Positions 25,467-33,699 of a stretch of 64,000 bases of DNA are shown here, piece by piece. Numbering within the stretch: the first letter of the stretch is position 1; every line of letters begins with the position of its first letter. Source of the stretch: Tunturibacter empetritectus (GTDB taxonomy: Bacteria; Acidobacteriota; Terriglobia; Terriglobales; Acidobacteriaceae); NCBI RefSeq assembly GCF_040358985.1, contig NZ_CP132932.1, positions 434,001 through 498,000 on the forward strand, written 5' to 3'. The notes below the pieces were generated by a model. It worked only from the letters and a program-made list of their open reading frames with translations, ran no database searches and was not told the DNA's origin. The position numbers were made by a program, and so were the translations under genes.

Positions 25467-26423
25467 CTAATCAGGAATCATTCCAATCGTTCGCAGCCAC
25501 GTCTCTACAAGTTGCGGCCATGCGGTTGCAGGATACTTCGTTCTGCGCAGCCCGAAGGCATGGCCGCCTTCGGCATACGAATGAAACTCGACTGGCACAC
25601 CAGCCTTCTTGAGTCCTACGTAATACGTCAGGGAGTCCCATACGCTGTCGACCTTATCGTTTTCATTTTGAAGCAGAAACGTAGGAGGCGTTTGAGCGGT
25701 GATGTGGGCCGCGATATCCGGGTTCAACTCCAGCGAGCCTTTTTTCACCGAAAGGTGACCGGGATAGAGAGCCACCGCGAAGTCCGGACGACAACTCTGT
25801 TTATCGGCAGCGTCGACTTCGGGATAGAGGCGTCTGTCAAAGTGAACACTGGTCGCCGCCACAAGGTGACCGCCTGCAGAGAACCCCAGCACGCCCACCT
25901 TATGCGCGTCGATGTGCCACTCGGCGGCATGGAGACGAACCAGCCCAATCGTCCTCTGTGCATCTTCCAGAGCCATCGAAGACTGCGGGTAAGCACCCCA
26001 GCTTGGAGCCGATCTCGGCGCGGGAACGCGATACTTCAGCAGCACGCAGGTGATGCCCTTCGAGACGAGCCAGTCACAAACCTCTGTCCCTTCGAGGTCG
26101 ATGGCGAGAATCTCGTATCCCCCTCCAGGAAACACGATGACAGCAGCGCCGGTGTTCTTTCCCGTCGGCGAATAAACGGTCATCGTGGGTTGCGAAACCC
26201 TCTCCACCGCAAGCCACGGCTTACCCGCTACCAACGAATCTGGTCCTGCGCTCTGCACGTCCTCCGGTCCCGTCATCAGTCTCCCGTCAGGCGGGGTCTT
26301 CGGCCATATCGGCAGTTGCGTGTGTCCAGACGATGGCTCCCAGACAGCCTGTTGTGCGCCAAGCCAGCCAACCGTAACGACCGCAAGCACACTCAAGATC
26401 AACGCCTTCCTCACAACTCCCAT
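25467..26423 (-). CDS. Secreted alpha/beta hydrolase (BD-FAE/acetylxylan-esterase-like)
   Basis: 318 residues with a signal peptide (KALILSVLAVVTVGWLGAQ). Hydrolase motifs are VIVFPGGGYEILAIDLEG (oxyanion HGGGY variant), GFSAGGHLVAA (nucleophile Ser), NENDKVDSVWDS (Asp) and EGGHAFGLR (His). The HGGGY-to-PGGGY oxyanion loop and the secreted setting suit carbohydrate or acyl esterases of the BD-FAE type. The ATG at 26423 starts the signal peptide and AAGGTGG is about 6 nt upstream. The longer open frame reaching 28127 is an antisense shadow of the GH38 gene and is not used. The GH38 gene is divergent from it. Confidence 0.88.
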   Translation of the reverse strand: MGVVRKALILSVLAVVTVGWLGAQQAVWEPSSGHTQLPIWPKTPPDGRLMTGPEDVQSAGPDSLVAGKPWLAVERVSQPTMTVYSPTGKNTGAAVIVFPGGGYEILAIDLEGTEVCDWLVSKGITCVLLKYRVPAPRSAPSWGAYPQSSMALEDAQRTIGLVRLHAAEWHIDAHKVGVLGFSAGGHLVAATSVHFDRRLYPEVDAADKQSCRPDFAVALYPGHLSVKKGSLELNPDIAAHITAQTPPTFLLQNENDKVDSVWDSLTYYVGLKKAGVPVEFHSYAEGGHAFGLRRTKYPATAWPQLVETWLRTIGMIPD

Positions 26424-26686
26424 AACGTGCCACCTTCTTTTGTCTACGTCGGTTATTCGTCGTCTGTTTTCGCAACGTGGAACAGGACCATTCACACACT
26501 GCATCCTACGCAGCGCCTGATCGATCAAGGTCGGTTCTTTTTTAAGTAACTCCCGGAGTCTGCCATTGGCATCGCACGGAGTCGCACAGAGTCTCTCCAT
26601 CATGCACGAGTTTCTGTCCTTCAGCGTTTGCGAAGTTGGTTCGACCCCACAACTGCCCGCCGTTGTGACAAGCCCCTGCATTGCTA

Positions 26687-26692
26687 TACCCT
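26687..26692 (+). promoter_or_regulatory. TACCCT hexamer 7 nt before the GH38 start
   Basis: TACCCT within CTATACCCT, a 7-nt gap, then the ATG at 26700, with no Shine-Dalgarno. The hexamer also agrees with a TATACC reading two bases earlier. Confidence 0.4.
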
Positions 26693-26699
26693 TGCCCTT

Positions 26700-29600
26700 A
26701 TGCGCCTTCGCCAGCTTTCGCTCGCCCTTCTGCTCTCCTGCGCCCCCCTCCTCGCACAATCCTTCACTCCGGTCCGCGAGCAGAAAAACCTCTCCCCCGC
26801 CGCCATCGCCAAGCTTCACACCCTCGAGACCCTCAACTCCCTCCCCGCAGGCGACTGGCGCTTCCATGCAGGCGATATCCCCCACGGCGAATCCACCACC
26901 CTCGACGACTCCTCCTGGACCCTCGTCCAGCCCAAATCCAAAGCCCCTCACGAAGCCGTCTGGTACCGCCGCGAGATCGAAGTCCCCAGGACCCTCAACG
27001 GCTACGACATCACCGGCGCCCGCATCTCCTTTCAGTTCCGCTCCGACGCCAACGGCGCCGTCCCCGAGATCATCTACTTCAACGGCAAGCGCGTCGCCCT
27101 CGGCGAAGACCTCGAACCCATCGTCCTCTTCGAACCCGCCAAGCCAGGTGACAAGATCCTCGTAGCCGTCAAACTCCTCCAGACCGTAGACGACAAGACC
27201 TTCTCCGGCGTCCGCCTCACCATCGAACCAAACCCCAACGCCACCGTCGCAGCCGACCGCCCATCCCCCCGCCCGAATCCAGACGACATCCGCATCCAGT
27301 GCATCGCCGCCGCCAACCTCCTCCCCGCACTCCCCACCCCGCGCAAAGACCTCCTCCCCAAAGTGGAAGAAGCCGTAGCCGCCATCGACACCAGCGCCCT
27401 CGCCTCCGCCGACCAGGCCGCCTTCGATAAATCCCTCCGCCACGCGCAGGAGATCCTCACCACCCTCCACCCCGTCCTCGCCGAAGCCAAGATCGATCTC
27501 GCCGGCAACTCCCACATCGACGCCGCCTGGCTCTGGCCCAAGAGCGAGACCATAGACGTCGTCAAGCGCACCTTCACCACCGCGCTTCAGCTCATGAACG
27601 AGTACCCCGACTACACCTTCTCGCAATCCGCCGCGCAGTACACCGAGTGGATGGCCGAAAAATATCCCGCCCTCAACGAGCAGATTAAGCAGCGCGTCAA
27701 AGAAGGCCGTTGGGAGATCGTCGGCGGCATGTGGGTCGAGCCCGACCTCAACCTCCCCGACGGCGAATCCCAGGTCCGCCAGCTCCTCATCGGCCAGCGC
27801 GTCTTTCACGATCAGTACGGCGCCGTCGCCCGCATCGGCTGGAACCCCGACTCCTTCGGCTACAACTGGCAGACACCCCAGATCTACAAGCGCTCCGGCC
27901 TCGACTACTTCGTCACGCAGAAGATGCACTGGAACGACACCAACCAGCTTCCCTTCCGTCTCTTCTGGTGGGAGTCGCCCGACGGCAGCAAAGTCCTCAC
28001 CTACTTCCCCACCGACTACGTCCACGACAACGTCAACCCCACCCGCATCTCCGCCGACTTCGCCGAGTCCGCCGACCGCAACCCCGGCACCACCGAACTC
28101 CTCGACCTCTACGGCATCGGCGACCACGGCGGCGGCCCCACCCGCGCCATGCTAGACCAGGCCGACCACTGGATCGCCGCCGGCACCAAAGATCACGACG
28201 CCGTCCCCACCATGCGCTACCACACCGCACAAAACTACTTCACCAACGTAGAAAAGAACCTCAACCCCACCTCCCCCACCTGGGACTACGACTCCATCGC
28301 CAAGGGTTACACCGCCCCACCAGCCGCGAACGGCGCACTGGGAATCCCCACATGGAAAGACGAGCTGTACTTCGAGTACCACCGCGGTGTCTACACCACC
28401 CAGGCCGCGCACAAGCGCAACATGCGCACCAGCGAAGTAGCTACCCTCGACGCCGAAAAGCTAGCTTCCCTCGCATGGCTCAACGGCCAGCCCTACCCCA
28501 ACGCCGAACTCACCGAAAACTGGAAAAAAATCACCTTCAACGGCTTCCACGACCTTGCCGCCGGCTCCGGCATCGCCATCATCTACAAAGACGCCCAACG
28601 CGAATACACCGAAGTCTTCCACGCCGACAAAGAGATCACCGACGCCTCACTCCAAACCCTCGCGTCGAAGATAGATACCCAAGTTAAATCCGGTGTACCC
28701 GTCCTCGTCTTCAATCCAATGGCGTGGCCACGCAGCGAAACGGTTGAGCTTCACGTGCAGTTGTCAGTGCCCTCCGATACGATCCAACTTGAGGACGCAC
28801 ACGGCACTTCTCTTCACTCTCAGGTCGTCTCTCATGTGCCCGGCAGTACCCAATTCACAGTGCTGACAGCCGTTGGCGATGTACCTCTTGGCTACGCCGT
28901 ATTGAAGGCAAGCGGCCGGTCCGAGCTGACTCAAGAATCGAATCTCGAAGCGCGTCGCAAGACGTTGAAGGCAGAGCTCAAGGTTCAGCGTACAGATCTT
29001 TCTATATCGGATGACGAAACGTCCTACACGCTAAAGAACAATTTGCTGCAGCTCGTCATCGACAAGAAGACTGGCTGCATAACAAGTCTCAACGGAGGGC
29101 ACGAATTCCTCGCTCCCAACGCCTGCGGCAATCAACTCCATACCTTCAAGGACACACCCAAGCAATACGACGCCTGGAACATAGACCCCGGCACCCTCGA
29201 CGGCACCATGACTCCCATCTCTAATGTCGACTCGATCGCCATCACCGACAACGGTCCACTCCGCAAGACCATCCGCATTCAACGCACATGGCAGTCGTCG
29301 CACTTCACACAAGACATCTCCCTAGACGCAGGAGCGGACACAGTCCGCATCTCCAACGACATCGAATGGCACGAGACCCACGTCCTCCTCAAAGCCGCCT
29401 TCCCACTAGCCGCCACATCACCGAAGGCGACCTATGAAATTCCTTTCGGATCCATAGCCCGCCCCACCACCCGCAACAACTCCTGGGAGAAGGCCCAGTT
29501 CGAAGTTCCCGCCATGCGCTGGGCCGACCTCGGCGACGACCACCAAGGCCTCTCCATCCTCAACGACTCCAAGTACGGCTACGACGCCGTCGGCAACACC

Positions 29601-30083
29601 CTCCGCATCACCCTCCTCCGCTCCCCCACCTGGCCTGACGCCGAAGCCGACCGCGGCCACCAGCACTTCCTCTACGCCCTCTACCCTCACCCCGGCTCCT
29701 GGAAACAGGCCCAGACCGTCCGCCGCGGCTACGAACTCAACGACCCCCTCAAAGCCACTCAAGTCTTCTCCCACACCGGCGCCCTCCCCGCCGAACACTC
29801 CTTCGCCAGCATTGAAAATCCAAACGTTACCCTCACCGCAATCAAAAAAGCCGAAGACTCTGACGCCCTCGTCTTCCGCATGTACGAGTGGGCTGGCACC
29901 GCATCCGAAGTCAAACTCCACATCCCCCACGGCGCCACCTACGCCGTCGAATCCAACATGATGGAAAAACCCGAAGGCGACCACCTCAATCTGAAGGACG
30001 ACGTAATCACCGTCCCCATCAAACCCTACGAGATCCTCACCCTCCAGGCCATCTACCCACCCCCAACCACTGCGGCAAAATAG
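26700..30083 (+). CDS. GH38 alpha-mannosidase, secreted
   Basis: 1127 residues with a signal peptide (LSLALLLSCAPLLAQS). After an N-terminal beta domain the GH38 catalytic barrel begins at about residue 268: LAGNSHIDAAWLWPKSE (first Zn ligands, H272 and D274) and WNPDSFGYNWQTPQI (D384, catalytic nucleophile), GIGDHGGGPTRAM (His ligand). The C-terminal beta-sandwiches end with the usual 'PIKPYEILTL' segment. It releases alpha-linked mannose from glycans in the periplasm or outside. Bases about 28670-29130 use many T-, A- and G-ending codons, unlike the C-ending flanks. The ATG at 26700 begins the signal peptide; the upstream in-frame start at 26628 gives no signal. Confidence 0.93.
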   Translation: MRLRQLSLALLLSCAPLLAQSFTPVREQKNLSPAAIAKLHTLETLNSLPAGDWRFHAGDIPHGESTTLDDSSWTLVQPKSKAPHEAVWYRREIEVPRTLNGYDITGARISFQFRSDANGAVPEIIYFNGKRVALGEDLEPIVLFEPAKPGDKILVAVKLLQTVDDKTFSGVRLTIEPNPNATVAADRPSPRPNPDDIRIQCIAAANLLPALPTPRKDLLPKVEEAVAAIDTSALASADQAAFDKSLRHAQEILTTLHPVLAEAKIDLAGNSHIDAAWLWPKSETIDVVKRTFTTALQLMNEYPDYTFSQSAAQYTEWMAEKYPALNEQIKQRVKEGRWEIVGGMWVEPDLNLPDGESQVRQLLIGQRVFHDQYGAVARIGWNPDSFGYNWQTPQIYKRSGLDYFVTQKMHWNDTNQLPFRLFWWESPDGSKVLTYFPTDYVHDNVNPTRISADFAESADRNPGTTELLDLYGIGDHGGGPTRAMLDQADHWIAAGTKDHDAVPTMRYHTAQNYFTNVEKNLNPTSPTWDYDSIAKGYTAPPAANGALGIPTWKDELYFEYHRGVYTTQAAHKRNMRTSEVATLDAEKLASLAWLNGQPYPNAELTENWKKITFNGFHDLAAGSGIAIIYKDAQREYTEVFHADKEITDASLQTLASKIDTQVKSGVPVLVFNPMAWPRSETVELHVQLSVPSDTIQLEDAHGTSLHSQVVSHVPGSTQFTVLTAVGDVPLGYAVLKASGRSELTQESNLEARRKTLKAELKVQRTDLSISDDETSYTLKNNLLQLVIDKKTGCITSLNGGHEFLAPNACGNQLHTFKDTPKQYDAWNIDPGTLDGTMTPISNVDSIAITDNGPLRKTIRIQRTWQSSHFTQDISLDAGADTVRISNDIEWHETHVLLKAAFPLAATSPKATYEIPFGSIARPTTRNNSWEKAQFEVPAMRWADLGDDHQGLSILNDSKYGYDAVGNTLRITLLRSPTWPDAEADRGHQHFLYALYPHPGSWKQAQTVRRGYELNDPLKATQVFSHTGALPAEHSFASIENPNVTLTAIKKAEDSDALVFRMYEWAGTASEVKLHIPHGATYAVESNMMEKPEGDHLNLKDDVITVPIKPYEILTLQAIYPPPTTAAK

Positions 30084-30121
30084 AAGTCAACACGCCATAG
30101 ATCTCGCCATCTCAAAAACCG

Positions 30122-30284
30122 TCTGGCTTACGGGCACGGCTTTAGCCGCGCCATACCTTCAGCCACAAACGGGGCTTTAGTGCCTGCAAAAAAGTCCGTT
30201 CTGCTTAAGGGCACGGCTTCAGCCGTGCCGCAAGAGCTTTGACTGTATTGCGGCTTTAGCCGCTGAGGTCAGCCTTTCGTTCGG
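30122..30284 (+). repeat. Repeat D, one partial and one full copy (REP-like)
   Basis: The full unit 30190-30284 holds GGCACGGCTTCAGCCGTGCC (30210-30229, perfect palindrome) and GCGGCTTTAGCCGC, in the same order and spacing as at 23424. A half copy (GGGCACGGCTTTAGCCGCGCC) is at 30131-30151. It lies 60 bp upstream of a REP-associated transposase remnant. Confidence 0.87.
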
Positions 30285-30329
30285 AAGGGTATTTTTTCAT
30301 CACCCTCTTCAGCCCTAAGGTACCCGCAT

Positions 30330-30335
30330 TACAAT
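30330..30335 (+). promoter_or_regulatory. TACAAT hexamer 6 nt before the transposase remnant
   Basis: TACAAT, a 6-nt gap, then the ATG at 30342, with no ribosome-binding site. Confidence 0.35.
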
Positions 30336-30341
30336 CTCCCC

Positions 30342-30730
30342 ATGGCGATCCCGCCCCGCACCTCTCGCCCCGGCACCTACTTCATCACCAGCGCAACCCA
30401 CAACCGCCGCCGCCTCTTCCAGGTAGACCGCCACGCCCAACTCTTCCTCGATACCATCCAACACTATCGAGCCAAAGGCCACTACAAACTCCACGCCTTC
30501 GTCATCATGCCCGATCACATTCACCTTCTCCTCACCCCACAAACCATCTCCCTCGAGAGAGCCGTAGGGCTAATCAAAGGAGGCTTCTCCCACCGCCTCT
30601 CCTCCTCCCAACCCATCTGGCAGCGAAGCTTCACCGAACCTACATCCACCAAAATCCCGTGCGCGCCAACCTTGTATCTAGCGCAGAAGTTTACCCCTGG
30701 TCTTCGGCGACCAGCATCGCCCCCAACTAA
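30342..30730 (+). pseudogene. REP-associated tyrosine transposase (RAYT), frameshifted by internal deletion
   Basis: The N-terminal part matches RAYT/Y1_Tnp proteins: GTYFITSATHNRRRLFQ and HAFVIMPDHIHLLLTP with the HUH motif (HIH). After IWQRSFTE the frame goes wrong. The expected tail continues in another frame as YIHQNPVRANLVSSAEVYPW (from 30641) to a TAA at 30728-30730. About 15-20 residues normally between WQRSF and YIHQNPV are missing. The probable catalytic Tyr of the YIxQNPV helix is thus lost from the open frame, whose native-frame tail is nonsense to 30806. RAYTs move or process REP elements; this one should be inactive. Confidence 0.85.
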
Positions 30731-30839
30731 GCCCACAAAAAAACCTTGTCAAGCCCCCAAATCACCAAACCCCGCGCCAATCCAGCAAAATCGCGTGGCG
30801 TATTAGTTCTACCCAAACTGCTATACTCGATGAAGAGCA

Positions 30840-31010
30840 AGAAAAAGCCCCGGCAGATACGGGGCTTCCCTTGCGTGGTGCGCATAAGTCGTTTGGAATG
30901 ACGTATCTGCGGCTAAGTCTTTTGGCAGCACGTATTTACGAAGACTAGCTCGCCGCAAGTAATTGCAAATAAAGAATTTACACGCGGGCAATAGGGGGGT
31001 ACCCCCTCCG
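30840..31010 (-). ncRNA. Candidate small RNA or terminator-bearing repeat, minus strand
   Basis: Read on the minus strand, a GGGGGTACCCCC palindrome (30995-31006) is followed by three degenerate direct repeats of about 30 nt (cores TAAATTCTTTATTTGC, TAAATACGTGCTGCC and AGATACGTCATTCC, two of them continuing into GACTTA and all with a G/C-rich tail). Then comes a strong intrinsic terminator, GCCCCG-tatctgc-CGGGGC-TTTTTC. No protein gene uses this terminator on that strand. I have a vague memory of similar intergenic sequence in Acidobacteria. The region could instead be the mnmA leader, though no promoter is convincing on either strand. Confidence 0.4.
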
Positions 31011-31027
31011 CGAGCACAGGAACCACA

Positions 31028-32158
31028 ATGCCTCATGAGCCCAACAACACGATAGCGGTCGCCATGTCCGGAGGAGTCGACTCCTCCGCCGTCGCAGCTC
31101 TCCTGCGCGCTCAGGGCCACGATCTCGTCGGCCTCACCCTCCAGCTCTGGAACCAGCGCCGCCTCGCCGGGCACGAGGGCATGCCCGAAGCCGTCCAGGG
31201 CCGCTGCTGCTCCATCGACGACGTCTACGACGCCCGCCACGTAGCCGAGCAGCTCGACATCCCCTACTACGTCGTCAACCAGCAGGAGCGGTTCGAGGCA
31301 GACGTCGTCAAGCCCTTCGTCTCCGAATACCTCGCCGGCCGCACTCCCATTCCCTGCACCCTCTGCAACAACCACCTCAAGTTCGATCAGCTCCTCACCA
31401 CCGCCCGTCAGATCGGCGCCGACCGCATCGCCACCGGCCACTATGCACGCAACCGCTTCGATGAAGCACGCGGACGTTGGATCCTCTCCCGCCCCGAAGA
31501 CAAGTCCAAGGATCAGACCTACTTCCTCTTCGGCCTCACGCAGGAGCAGCTCAGCCGCACCATGTTTCCCCTGGGCGAGATGCAGAAGCCCGCCGTCCGC
31601 CAGATGGCCGCAGACGCAGGCCTCGCCGTAGCCCAGAAGTCCGACTCGCAGGAGATCTGCTTCATCCCCGGTGGCGACTACAACACCTTCCTCAAGGCTT
31701 ACCTCGACGAGCAGGGCGAAGACCTCCCCAACACCGCCGGAGAACTCGTCACCACCACCGGCGAAGTCCTCGGCCAACACGATGGCATCCAGAGCTTCAC
31801 CGTAGGGCAACGCAAAGGCCTTGGCCTCACCAGCGTCAACCCGCTCTACGTCCTCGCCATCCACCCCGACTCTCACCAGGTCACCGTAGGCTCCGACGAA
31901 GATCTGCTCTCGCGCGATCTCTTCGCCAACCGCCTCAACTGGATCTCCATCCCAGAGCTCACCGAGCCGATCCGCGTCAGCATCAAGATCCGCCACCGCC
32001 ACACCCCGGCCATGGCCACCCTCACCCGCGTCACGAACGGAACAGCCGACCAGACGGTCCACGCTCTCTTCGACGAGCCCCAACGTGCAATCACCCCCGG
32101 CCAGTCCGCCGTCTTCTATCAGGAAGACGAGGTGGTCGGGGGCGGTTGGATCACCTAG
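31028..32158 (+). CDS. mnmA: tRNA-specific 2-thiouridylase MnmA
   Basis: 376 residues, normal length. It has the PP-loop AVAMSGGVDSSAVAALL that adenylates U34, the first catalytic Cys in PCTLCNNHLKFDQLL, the second in SDSQEICFIPGGDY, and the C-terminal beta-barrel (GQRKGLGLTSVNPLYVL). It thiolates the wobble uridine of Lys, Glu and Gln tRNAs using sulfur from a cysteine desulfurase; the gene at 12855 could supply it. AGGA lies 8 nt before the ATG. It is monocistronic here. Its antisense frame is a shadow. Confidence 0.96.
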   Translation: MPHEPNNTIAVAMSGGVDSSAVAALLRAQGHDLVGLTLQLWNQRRLAGHEGMPEAVQGRCCSIDDVYDARHVAEQLDIPYYVVNQQERFEADVVKPFVSEYLAGRTPIPCTLCNNHLKFDQLLTTARQIGADRIATGHYARNRFDEARGRWILSRPEDKSKDQTYFLFGLTQEQLSRTMFPLGEMQKPAVRQMAADAGLAVAQKSDSQEICFIPGGDYNTFLKAYLDEQGEDLPNTAGELVTTTGEVLGQHDGIQSFTVGQRKGLGLTSVNPLYVLAIHPDSHQVTVGSDEDLLSRDLFANRLNWISIPELTEPIRVSIKIRHRHTPAMATLTRVTNGTADQTVHALFDEPQRAITPGQSAVFYQEDEVVGGGWIT

Positions 32159-32176
32159 CAAAAATTCAGAGAGCTA

Positions 32177-32764
32177 CTACCCCTGATCGGAGTCGCGTCG
32201 GGTACTCGGTCGCCCGCCACCGAACCCCTTCGTCCGTCCCGCCAGAACATCCAGCCCCGCCTTCAGCCCATTCACCAGCCCGGAGACCTCACGCAGCGGA
32301 ACCTTGATCCCCCGCTGAACCGTCTCCGAGATGTCCGAGGTGGTATTCAGCACCGAGGTGACCATCCCATCGACCCGTGCCACCTGAGCGCGCGTCTTCG
32401 AATTCAAATCGCTCGCAGTCGAATCAAACTCGTGAGCTTTGGCGCGAATCACATGGCTCGTCTCAACAAAGTTCTCCGTGATGATCTTCACCTTAGGCGC
32501 AGTGTCCTGAATGAATCCGTGAGAGCTATCGAGAATCGGCATCATCTTCAAGCGAATCTCTTCCACAATCTCCAGCCCGCGCTTCCTCGTCTTCGCCGCG
32601 CCAATAGCCATCGCAATCAATGCGATCGCCTGCACGATCAGTGCAACCGCGACCATCGCAACGAAGACCATCAGCAGCTTCGAATTCCCCGACGAAAGCG
32701 AATCCGGGTCCTGCAGCCACATACCTGACATCACGATCCGCATCGCTTCCATAACGTCTCTCAA
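32177..32764 (-). CDS. Membrane-anchored coiled-coil protein, DUF948-like
   Basis: 195 residues: one N-terminal TM helix (KLLMVFVAMVAVALIVQAIALIA) followed by a long helical region of methyl-accepting/apolipophorin-like pattern (EIRLKMMPILDSSHGFIQDT, KVKIITENFVETSHVIRAKA, ARVDGMVTSVLNTTSDISET) and a basic Gly-rich tail. It resembles DUF948 general-stress proteins. The YtxH-like gene upstream on the same strand (32873) suggests a small envelope or stress unit, although a hairpin lies between them. The start could also be the ATG at 32752 or 32743. Confidence 0.75.
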   Translation of the reverse strand: MRDVMEAMRIVMSGMWLQDPDSLSSGNSKLLMVFVAMVAVALIVQAIALIAMAIGAAKTRKRGLEIVEEIRLKMMPILDSSHGFIQDTAPKVKIITENFVETSHVIRAKAHEFDSTASDLNSKTRAQVARVDGMVTSVLNTTSDISETVQRGIKVPLREVSGLVNGLKAGLDVLAGRTKGFGGGRPSTRRDSDQG

Positions 32765-32792
32765 TCCCTCAAGTTACGAGATAACAATCACA

Positions 32793-32825
32793 AGGCCCGG
32801 CCGCCAGCAAGGGTCGACCGGGCCT
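32793..32825 (-). terminator. Hairpin between the YtxH-like and DUF948-like genes
   Basis: AGGCCCGG (32793-32800) pairs with CCGGGCCT (32818-32825). On the minus strand it is followed by TTGTGATTGTT, a weak T tract, so it is a partial terminator at best. Confidence 0.45.
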
Positions 32826-32872
32826 AGACTATCAGAAACCACTAACAGACAAACAACTAACAGACAACCGTC

Positions 32873-33271
32873 TTACGAGTGAGATTCGCCCGTCGTAGTG
32901 CTCGCATATGCTTCTTTGCCCGCATCAATCGCAGCAGACACCTTATCGCTATGCTCCTGCACCAATCCCTTGCCCTTCTCAACATACTGAGCCCACTGCG
33001 TCCGGCCGCGATCATAGTAATCCTTACCGCGATCGACATACTCGCCCATCTGTTGCTTACCCTGTGCGGCCAAAACAGCCGCCCGATCCTGCGCCTGCTG
33101 CGCCAGAACCGCTGCCTTATCCTTGGCATCCATAGCGCTCGCGACCAGATCTTCGCGGGTTTCTTTACCAGCCTTTGGGGCATACAGCACCCCCGCCAGG
33201 GCACCAATACCAAGTCCCGCTAGGAACCAACCCAATCCACTTACTCCACTCTCGTTGTCGTTATCTGACAT
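32873..33271 (-). CDS. YtxH-domain protein
   Basis: About 132 residues: a Gly-rich single TM segment (GLGWFLAGLGIGALAGVLYAPKAGKETREDL) that is the YtxH signature, then a helical Ala/Gln/Lys-rich region (AAVLAQQAQDRAAVLAAQGK) with repeats typical of stress-induced hydrophilic proteins. YtxH is a general-stress protein in Bacillus; function unknown. Two ATGs are in frame two codons apart. AGGAG stands 1 nt before the first and 7 nt before the second, so 33271 is preferred. Confidence 0.85.
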   Translation of the reverse strand: MSDNDNESGVSGLGWFLAGLGIGALAGVLYAPKAGKETREDLVASAMDAKDKAAVLAQQAQDRAAVLAAQGKQQMGEYVDRGKDYYDRGRTQWAQYVEKGKGLVQEHSDKVSAAIDAGKEAYASTTTGESHS

Positions 33272-33699
33272 GCTCATTCTCCTCTTTCCAGGCTTCAGGT
33301 GCGGAATCTGCCTCTCCGCCCTTTATAACTCAACTTGCGGATTTACTAAGTCAAATCTCAAACCGATTCTCATATATCCGAGATACTCCGGTTCGTCCGC
33401 GGCAGCCGCCGCACGTTCACAACGCCCTGCTTAGGGAGATGCCCCGCCCTCCAATTAGGTTGCGCGCTCCCTCATCGACCGAGTCATTTGCTACAAGCTG
33501 TCGCCTCAGCCGCCGGACGAGCAGTCTGGATTTTTTCGATATCTTTCGAGAACTGCCTCGTCTAATCCTTAAACGCCCTCTCCACGAAGATGAGGAAACC
33601 GCCATTCCTAGAAACTTCGGCCTGAGACGCCGCATCGGATAGTTGTCAGTGGTTTACAGTGTTCGCAGTGCAAGTCGCTCGACGCACGAAAGGGGTTTC

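Noticed and set aside
26424-28127. Upstream part of a very long minus-strand open frame (25467-28127)
   Set aside because: Beyond the esterase start at 26423 it is the antisense of the GH38 gene, with a Gly/Val/Glu/Asp-rich shadow composition and no family.
30821-32161. 446-codon minus-strand open frame over mnmA
   Set aside because: It is an antisense shadow of mnmA with the same artificial composition; mnmA has all its motifs.
33278-33642. Short frames between the YtxH-like gene and the BON lipoprotein
   Set aside because: No ribosome-binding site and no protein-like composition; it is probably the regulatory region of two divergent genes.
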